Of a stretch of 7,624 bases of DNA, positions 3,067-7,624 are shown piece after piece (the stretch's first letter is position 1; the number at the start of each line of letters is the position of its first letter). The translations under genes and the position numbers were made by a program. The notes under the pieces were generated by a model. That model was not told where the DNA came from. It did no database searches and saw only the letters and a list, made by a program, of their open reading frames with translations. The stretch lies in NCBI GenBank assembly GCA_016194465.1, contig JACQBO010000063.1:1-7624 (forward strand), in the 5' to 3' direction. Source of the stretch: Candidatus Kerfeldbacteria bacterium. Lineage in GTDB: Bacteria; Patescibacteriota; Patescibacteriia; SBBC01; CAIJZX01.

Positions 3067-4983
3067 ATGCCAAAAATCTTAGGAATTGACCTCGGGACCA
3101 CCAACTCGGCTATGGCCGTGATCGAAGGCGGCGAACCGAAAGTCTTAGAAAACGCGGAAGGCGCGCGGACCACGCCGTCCATTGTCGCGGTCTCCAAAAC
3201 CGGTGAGCGCCTGGTCGGCCAAGTGGCCAAGCGCCAAGCCGTCGTCAACCCGACCAACACCTTGTATTCCATCAAGCGGCTGATCGGCCGCCGCTGGGAC
3301 GACGCGGAAGTCCAGCGCGACGTTAAAGTTTTGCCGTTCAAAATTGCGCATTCCGGCGAAGGCGTGAAAATCACCATGGGCGATAAAGACTACACGCCGC
3401 AGGAAATCTCGGCCATGGTTCTGCAGAAACTGAAAGCCGATGCCGAAGCCAAGCTCGGTGAAAAAATTACCGAAGCAGTCATTACCGTCCCAGCGTACTT
3501 CGATGATGCCCAGCGCCAAGCGACCAAAGATGCCGGCCGGATTGCTGGTTTCGATGTGAAACGAATTATTAACGAGCCGACCGCGGCCGCTCTGGCCTAT
3601 GGTTTTAACAAGAAGAAAGACGAAAAGATCGCCGTTTATGACCTTGGCGGCGGAACGTTCGATGTGTCGATTCTGGAAGTTTCCTCAGACACAGTTGAAG
3701 TGAAATCAACCAATGGTGACACCCACCTTGGGGGCGATGACTTTGACCAAAAGATTATTCACTGGATGCTTGATGAGTTTAAGAAAGAACAGGGGATTGA
3801 TCTTGGTACTGACCAGATGGCGCTGCAACGCCTGAAAGAAGCCGCGGAAAAAGCCAAGCACGAGTTGTCTACCTCGATGGAAACGGAAATCAACCTGCCG
3901 TTTATCTCGCAAGGCTCGGCTGGTCCGGTTCACTTTGTCAAAAAGTTTACCCGCGCCCAATTAGAAAACCTGGTCGGCGACCTGGTGCAGCAAACGCTCG
4001 GCCCAACCCAGAAAGCACTTGACGACGCGGGACTGAAACCCTCAGACATCAACGAAGTGATTCTGGTTGGTGGGATGACCCGCATGCCGCTGGTCCAAAG
4101 CACCGTCGAAAAGTTCTTTGGCAAGAAACCGAACGTTTCGGTCAACCCAGACGAAGTCGTGGCGGTCGGCGCCGCGGTTCAGGCTGGTGTGCTCCAGGGC
4201 GAAGTCAAAGATGTTTTGCTGCTTGATGTGACACCGCTGACGCTTGGATTAGAAACGCTTGGCGGTGTTTCCACCCCACTGATCGATCGCAACACGACTA
4301 TTCCGACTTCGAAGTCACAAGTGTTCTCCACGGCCGCGGACAACCAAACCCAGGTAGAAATTCATGTCTTGCAAGGTGAACGACCGATGGCGAGCGACAA
4401 CAAAGCGCTTGGCAAGTTTATTCTCGACGGCATTCCGCCGGCTCCCCGCGGCACGCCGCAAGTTGAAGTCACGTTTGACATCGACGCCAACGGCATCTTG
4501 AACGTCAAAGCCAAAGACAAGACGAGCGGTAAAGAACAGTCCATTACCATTCAAGGGTCAACTGGACTGTCAAAAGACGAAGTCGAGAAGCTCCGCAAAG
4601 ACGCCGAGCTGCACGCGGTTGAAGACACGAAGAAAAAGGAAGTGATCGAAGCGCGCAACCTGGCCGAACAGCTCGTCTACACCGCCGAAAAGGCGCTGAA
4701 AGACGCCGGCGATAAAGTTCCGGGAGACGTCCGGGCCGACGTCGAAGCCAAGATTAATGACTTGAAAAAGGTCAAAGATGCTGACTCGAAAGAAGCCATA
4801 GAAACGGCTTCCAAGGCCCTATCCGAGTCAATGCAAAAGATCGGCCAAGCGATGAACGAGGCTGCTTCTAAGGCCCAAAATGGCCCTCAAGGGCCCTCCG
4901 GCGAAGCCGGACCCGGCTCCGCCGGGCAGGCCGGTGCCGACAAAGGCGCCGTGGAAGGGGAAGTGGTGGAGGAGAAGAAATAA
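3067..4983 (+). CDS. dnaK: Molecular chaperone DnaK (Hsp70)
   Basis: This ATP-driven chaperone binds exposed hydrophobic peptides and refolds them, with GrpE (encoded upstream) as exchange factor. The 638 residues are full length. The nucleotide-binding domain (1-382) has all three Hsp70 signatures: GIDLGTTNS (6-14), VYDLGGGTFDVSIL (190-203) and VILVGGMTRMP (331-341). The segment at about 75-105, lacking in Firmicutes DnaK but present in Gram-negative types, is retained. The linker VLLLDVTPL (383-391) leads to the substrate-binding beta domain (to about 505) and the helical lid (about 506-602). A Gly/Pro/Ala-rich tail (605-627) ends in EVVEEKK, similar to the acidic-basic tail of other DnaKs. 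Transcription comes from the CIRCE promoter; no second CIRCE lies in front of the gene. No dnaJ follows, so the J-protein partner must be elsewhere. The start has only a weak purine stretch (AAAGTAAG) upstream. Confidence 0.99.
   Translation: MPKILGIDLGTTNSAMAVIEGGEPKVLENAEGARTTPSIVAVSKTGERLVGQVAKRQAVVNPTNTLYSIKRLIGRRWDDAEVQRDVKVLPFKIAHSGEGVKITMGDKDYTPQEISAMVLQKLKADAEAKLGEKITEAVITVPAYFDDAQRQATKDAGRIAGFDVKRIINEPTAAALAYGFNKKKDEKIAVYDLGGGTFDVSILEVSSDTVEVKSTNGDTHLGGDDFDQKIIHWMLDEFKKEQGIDLGTDQMALQRLKEAAEKAKHELSTSMETEINLPFISQGSAGPVHFVKKFTRAQLENLVGDLVQQTLGPTQKALDDAGLKPSDINEVILVGGMTRMPLVQSTVEKFFGKKPNVSVNPDEVVAVGAAVQAGVLQGEVKDVLLLDVTPLTLGLETLGGVSTPLIDRNTTIPTSKSQVFSTAADNQTQVEIHVLQGERPMASDNKALGKFILDGIPPAPRGTPQVEVTFDIDANGILNVKAKDKTSGKEQSITIQGSTGLSKDEVEKLRKDAELHAVEDTKKKEVIEARNLAEQLVYTAEKALKDAGDKVPGDVRADVEAKINDLKKVKDADSKEAIETASKALSESMQKIGQAMNEAASKAQNGPQGPSGEAGPGSAGQAGADKGAVEGEVVEEKK
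4882..4926 (+). repeat. Three back-to-back hairpins inside the dnaK tail coding sequence
   Basis: Within the codons for the disordered Gly/Pro-rich tail lie GGCCC-TCAA-GGGCC (4882-4895), TCCGGC-GAA-GCCGGA (4897-4911) and CCCGGC-TCC-GCCGGG (4912-4926). The last two directly abut. They encode residues about 606-620 of DnaK. They could be a palindromic element accommodated in a tolerant linker, or simply GC-rich Gly/Pro codons; see findings. Confidence 0.55.
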
Positions 4984-4990
4984 CTAATCA

Positions 4991-5014
4991 AGCGGCCCGC
5001 TTTCGCGGGCCGCT
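4991..5014 (+). terminator. Terminator hairpin after dnaK, possibly bidirectional
   Basis: AGCGGCCCGC (4991-5000) and GCGGGCCGCT (5005-5014) form a perfect 10-bp GC-rich stem with a TTTC loop, 7 bp after the dnaK stop. AAGTTATTT follows on the plus strand. On the minus strand TGATTAGTTATTT follows, so it could also stop the convergent surface-protein gene. The U-tract is interrupted in both directions, so efficiency is uncertain. Confidence 0.75.
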
Positions 5015-5056
5015 AAGTTATTTAAGTAAAAAGACCGATTGCGGTTAACCCAAGCA

Positions 5057-5308
5057 CTATATAGTATGTACTATGTTTATTTTTAATGGCTGGGAAAAAC
5101 CAATCTCTCCATTTTCAGCATAAGCCCAAGCCCGGATCTCGACTGGACCGATAATTTCACTGCTTAAACCACTATCCAGCAGGTATGAACCGTCAGGTTC
5201 GCGAATACCCACCTCGATGAGGTTTGAGTGGTTAATATGAAACTCAACTTTTACAACATTACTTCCAGCAATATCGGCACGAAAGTAAAAACTATTGATG
5301 GCCGTCAT
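5057..5308 (-). CDS. Ig-like domain ORF (83 aa), probably the severed C-terminus of the upstream membrane protein
   Basis: This ORF is in the same frame as the membrane protein gene at 5321-6088 and is separated from it only by a TAA stop (5321-5323) and four codons (EDSG). The product reads as an Ig-like beta-sandwich: NSFYFRADIAGSNVVKVEFHIN (5-26), EPDGSYLLDSG (37-47) and GPVEIRAWAYAENGEIGFSQPLKINI (54-79). Alternating hydrophobic strands and a closing strand are as expected of bacterial surface Ig-like repeats. It has no signal peptide or membrane helix, so alone it would stay in the cytoplasm, where such a domain makes little sense. No convincing Shine-Dalgarno precedes the ATG. The likely reading is that it is the C-terminal domain of one 343-codon gene broken by a nonsense mutation, a base-call error or strain variation. 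Independent translation is less likely. Confidence 0.5.
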   Translation of the reverse strand: MTAINSFYFRADIAGSNVVKVEFHINHSNLIEVGIREPDGSYLLDSGLSSEIIGPVEIRAWAYAENGEIGFSQPLKINIVHTI

Positions 5309-5320
5309 CCCGCTATCTTC

Positions 5321-6088
5321 TTAGAACTGTTGGGGGACCGTGTCACCGTTGACAAGGGGAATTTTGGGCGCGTTGAAAGGCTGGAGCCTGCTTTTGTAGC
5401 CATCCGTAACGGTTAATGCAACCGTCGGTCCTGGTGAGGGCAATATCTGAATAGTGACCGGATCAGTAGTGACAAACGGTTTTTCAATCGTGCTATTTAC
5501 TCCAGCTTGGACAGTATATGAGCCTGGGGGTAATGTCACATCGAGGGAGTTACCTTGGGGCTCTGACCCTAAATGAATAAGGACATCGGTGCCAACAGCG
5601 TCCTTAATAACGTATTGCGGAAGGCCAAAAGCATTGATACCACTGGCGGTTGCAGACAAGTGGATCGGATTTGTTAGTTCAGCATTAGCGCGCGGTTCGA
5701 TAAGAGTAACGACAGGGACAATACTTTCTTTTTTGTTAAATTTGTATGTATCGTACCAACCCCAAAGATTCAACAGTCCGATGCCAACCCCGATTGCCAA
5801 AAAAAAGAAAAGCCACAATCGTTTTTGAGTAAATTTTCCTCTTTTCCTTAGCACCCATCGGATGGCCCGAAACGCTCCGCTTAGTAAAATTAGATAGACC
5901 CCAACCGATACGATATCCATGACTAAATATCCACCTGGAGCCCCGAGCTTATCACCGTAGTGTATGGCAATCCCGATGCCATAAGCGATGATAATGACTC
6001 CAAGAAGAATAGCAATCCACGAAAAAGAAACGTGGCGTCTAAACAGCAATGGCGGTTTCTTATTTTCTGGCGGCAAGTTTGTTTCCAT
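5321..6088 (-). CDS. Membrane-anchored protein with extracellular Ig-like domain (255 aa, ends at an in-frame stop)
   Basis: No named family is recognised. The N-terminal half has three predicted membrane helices, about residues 24-42 (WIAILLGVIIIAYGIGIAI), 54-76 (YLVMDIVSVGVYLILLSGAF) and 91-110 (LWLFFFLAIGVGIGLLNLWG). Basic loops (FRRH, RWVLRKRGKFTQKR) fit the cytoplasmic side, which leaves the C-terminal half outside. Residues about 123-216 form an Ig-like sandwich: VPVVTLIEPRANAELTNPIHLSATASG, then a PPGSYTVQAGV strand (187-197) and VTIQIL (211-216). A second domain starts near 220 (GPTVALTV) and is cut by TAA after VNGDTVPQQF. The same frame continues with an Ig-like sequence to 5057. 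A surface or envelope role is inferred. The ATG at 6088 has at most a weak AAGAGTAAG upstream. Confidence 0.8.
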   Translation of the reverse strand: METNLPPENKKPPLLFRRHVSFSWIAILLGVIIIAYGIGIAIHYGDKLGAPGGYLVMDIVSVGVYLILLSGAFRAIRWVLRKRGKFTQKRLWLFFFLAIGVGIGLLNLWGWYDTYKFNKKESIVPVVTLIEPRANAELTNPIHLSATASGINAFGLPQYVIKDAVGTDVLIHLGSEPQGNSLDVTLPPGSYTVQAGVNSTIEKPFVTTDPVTIQILPSPGPTVALTVTDGYKSRLQPFNAPKIPLVNGDTVPQQF

Positions 6089-6163
6089 ACAGTCAGCTTA
6101 CTCTTAAGCAACAAAGAAGCAAGTCAGTGGAAAATTGTTTTTTATTATTACTTTGATTTCTTC

Positions 6164-6192
6164 TTGACACCCTAACCCAACAAGGGTAAAGT
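6164..6192 (+). promoter_or_regulatory. Candidate upstream promoter of the CARDB-like protein with a dyad in its spacer
   Basis: TTGACA (6164-6169) is followed after 17 bp by TAAAGT (6187-6192), which matches four of six -10 positions. An inverted repeat ACCCT-N9-AGGGT (6169-6187) fills the spacer and touches both hexamers, as an operator for a repressor would. The mRNA would have a leader of about 33 nt without a Shine-Dalgarno sequence. Confidence 0.45.
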
Positions 6193-6214
6193 CCTGGTCG
6201 GCGCGACTGCTTTG

Positions 6215-6223
6215 TGCTATACT
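6215..6223 (+). promoter_or_regulatory. Extended -10 promoter immediately before the CARDB-like gene (possible leaderless mRNA)
   Basis: TGCTATACT is an extended -10 element (TGn plus TATACT, five of six matching TATAAT). It ends 8 bp before the ATG at 6232, so transcription would begin within a few bases of the start codon and give a leaderless or nearly leaderless mRNA. No good -35 is present, which an extended -10 can tolerate. Confidence 0.5.
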
Positions 6224-6231
6224 TTTCTTGT

Positions 6232-7572
6232 ATGAACCCAAAGGTTATCAACTCGTTGATCGTCGCCACAATTGTTGTTGTCATCGGGGGAACAGGATAT
6301 TCTTCCTACAAGATACTTCAGTCCAAGCCGAGCAGTCCGACCAATACGCGTTCATCTAACTCCGCGGCGAATCTTTCTCCCGTCGCGCTTGGTGCTAACG
6401 CCAACGTAAATACGGGCAATGCCAATCCGGCCAATACGAATCTGGCTGCTCCGGCGACCAATACAAGTAGCCAAGCCGATCTCAAAAACCTTGATTTATT
6501 TGCCAGCGCGACTTCCGCGACCGCCTCTGCGTCGTCTTCTGCCTACACGGTGAAACTCGCCGTGCCGAACCTGAAGCCCGGCCAGTATGGAACATCAATC
6601 GTGGGTCCATCGGGCACGATCAAGCCCGGTCAAAAATTAACTAAAACTTTTGTTGTTCCCGAAGCCTCCCAATTGACCATTCTGACCGGGGGGAAATCTG
6701 CCATCGTTTTTAAGTCGCCGGACGGGAAAACAATCGCGCCGAACTCGACCCAAGATCCAAATGTCAACTACGAGATCGACGCAACCCTGGGGATCGGAGC
6801 GGTCTCCTATAACCATCCGGCCGGCGGCACCTGGTCGGTAACGATTGACGGATCGAAGCTTACGGCCAACGACGATTTCATGGTCGGCGCGCAACTGCCA
6901 CCGACGGCGGATCAGGTCCACCTCGAGGCGTTGAGCGCCACCTCCGACCCGCAGTATTCATTTCTCTCAAAACCCGGTGACACGATCTATGTTCGGGTTT
7001 TCTATGTTCATGGACAAACGGCAGTGTCCAAGATTAACTGGCAGGTCCGAGCGCAGACCCCGAAAAAAACAACCATTTCAGTTCCGATATATGATGATGG
7101 TCAGCACGCCGATGGTGCCGCCAATGACGGCATCTTTGTTGGCGCTCTGACGGCCGAGGGACCCGATGGTTTTTATGAATTCGAGGGGCAGGGCACCCTA
7201 TTGTCCGGCGCGATAGTTGACATCGGTGGTACGGCGGAAGTTCAAGCTACAAATGATCTTCTCGTTGATGGCACCGTACTGGTACAGCCGACCAGCCCAA
7301 AAGTCGGCCAAGCAGCAACCGTGTCTGCCACGCTGAAAAGCGCCGGAACGGTCGACAACAGCCAGGTGCCAGTTGAGCTCGATATTGACGGGACGAAGGT
7401 TACTTCAAAAAATGTTGATTTTCATGCTGGCCAGAGCCAAAAAATTCAGTTTTCCTGGACGCCCAGCGCGACCGGGTCACATAAAGTTCAAATCAGCATC
7501 AGTCCGTTTTCGGAGCCGTATGCCAGCGATTTTAAGAATAACACAGCCAACACGAACATCACGGTTCAGTAG
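6232..7572 (+). CDS. Membrane-anchored extracellular protein with beta-sandwich domains and CARDB-like C-terminus (446 aa)
   Basis: The ATG at 6232 was chosen over an in-frame GTG at 6214, which overlaps the -10 element. Residues 7-23 form one hydrophobic helix (NSLIVATIVVVIGGTGY) without a lipobox cysteine or clear cleavage site: a signal anchor. Residues 31-105 are an Asn/Thr/Ser/Ala-rich linker (ANANVNTGNANPANTN), probably spanning the cell wall. A first beta domain covers about 106-222 and includes PAGGTWSVTIDG (196-207). A second, about 228-335, has the acidic loop YDDGQHADGAANDGIF (287-302), like Ca-binding 'DDG.H.D..A.DG.Y' motifs of extracellular adhesion proteins. Residues 343-446 resemble CARDB/APHP domains: VLVQPTSPKVGQAATVSATLKSAG, SWTPSATGSHKVQISI and a closing NNTANTNITV. 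The gene is divergent from the Ig-like membrane protein, across 143 bp. A surface adhesin or envelope-interaction role is inferred. Confidence 0.85.
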   Translation: MNPKVINSLIVATIVVVIGGTGYSSYKILQSKPSSPTNTRSSNSAANLSPVALGANANVNTGNANPANTNLAAPATNTSSQADLKNLDLFASATSATASASSSAYTVKLAVPNLKPGQYGTSIVGPSGTIKPGQKLTKTFVVPEASQLTILTGGKSAIVFKSPDGKTIAPNSTQDPNVNYEIDATLGIGAVSYNHPAGGTWSVTIDGSKLTANDDFMVGAQLPPTADQVHLEALSATSDPQYSFLSKPGDTIYVRVFYVHGQTAVSKINWQVRAQTPKKTTISVPIYDDGQHADGAANDGIFVGALTAEGPDGFYEFEGQGTLLSGAIVDIGGTAEVQATNDLLVDGTVLVQPTSPKVGQAATVSATLKSAGTVDNSQVPVELDIDGTKVTSKNVDFHAGQSQKIQFSWTPSATGSHKVQISISPFSEPYASDFKNNTANTNITVQ

Positions 7573-7600
7573 GCCTTGATAGTAGGGGGGCAGCTGCGGC

Positions 7601-7624
7601 TTATTTTTCCTTGGCCAAAAATAT
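7601..7624 (-). CDS. Possible C-terminal end of a convergent gene (partial)
   Basis: On the minus strand the last 24 bases read IFLAKEK followed by TAA (7603-7601). A convergent gene ending in a lysine-rich tail 28 bp from the preceding stop would be ordinary, but seven codons cannot establish it. Nothing else is recognisable in 7573-7624: no hairpin with a U-tract and no repeat. Confidence 0.15.
   Translation of the reverse strand: MFLAKEK

Noticed and set aside
1..7624. CRISPR array, tRNA, rRNA, phage or toxin-antitoxin genes
   Set aside because: No regularly spaced direct repeats, cloverleaf with CCA-type acceptor, rRNA segment or phage/toxin-like protein was seen on either strand.

Overview
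The window carries a class I heat-shock operon from what looks like a Candidate Phyla Radiation (Patescibacteria, Parcubacteria-like) genome or another streamlined, little-studied bacterium. Clues are an HrcA about 100 residues shorter than usual, near absence of Shine-Dalgarno sequences, palindromic repeats between genes, and secreted proteins with an N-terminal membrane anchor, an Asn/Thr/Ala-rich linker and Ig-like or CARDB-like domains. The lineage is an inference from gene content; no rRNA or other taxonomic marker is present.

Layout. Positions 1-147 are the tail of a glycosyltransferase-like gene. Positions 232-381 (minus) encode a 49-residue, two-helix membrane protein with a strong ribosome binding site. 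Positions 481-661 are a MITE-like imperfect palindrome. A consensus promoter (TTGACA-16 bp-TATAAT, 687-714) with a CIRCE operator (720-746) and a strongly structured 110-nt leader then precedes a five-gene operon: hrcA (857-1570), grpE (1581-2063), hsp20 (2148-2567), an unrecognised zinc-ribbon gene (2703-3035) and dnaK (3067-4983). A GC-rich hairpin (4991-5014) closes it. No dnaJ is present.

Convergent to dnaK is a membrane-anchored Ig-like protein on the minus strand (5057-6088), interrupted by an in-frame TAA at 5321-5323. Divergent from it is a 446-residue membrane-anchored protein with a CARDB-like C-terminus (6232-7572). Its best -10 element lies so close to the ATG that the mRNA may be leaderless.

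How the genes work together. HrcA binds CIRCE and represses the operon, including its own gene. Heat or misfolded protein relieves repression. Hsp20 holds unfolding clients, DnaK refolds them, and GrpE exchanges DnaK nucleotide. The zinc-ribbon protein is cotranscribed and so may belong to the same response, but its role is unknown. The grpE-hsp20 gap (84 bp) and the hsp20-zinc-ribbon gap (135 bp) hold large inverted repeats that could set relative expression. The least explained items are the structured hrcA leader, the zinc-ribbon protein, the 73-bp cloverleaf-like repeat and the stop-interrupted surface protein.
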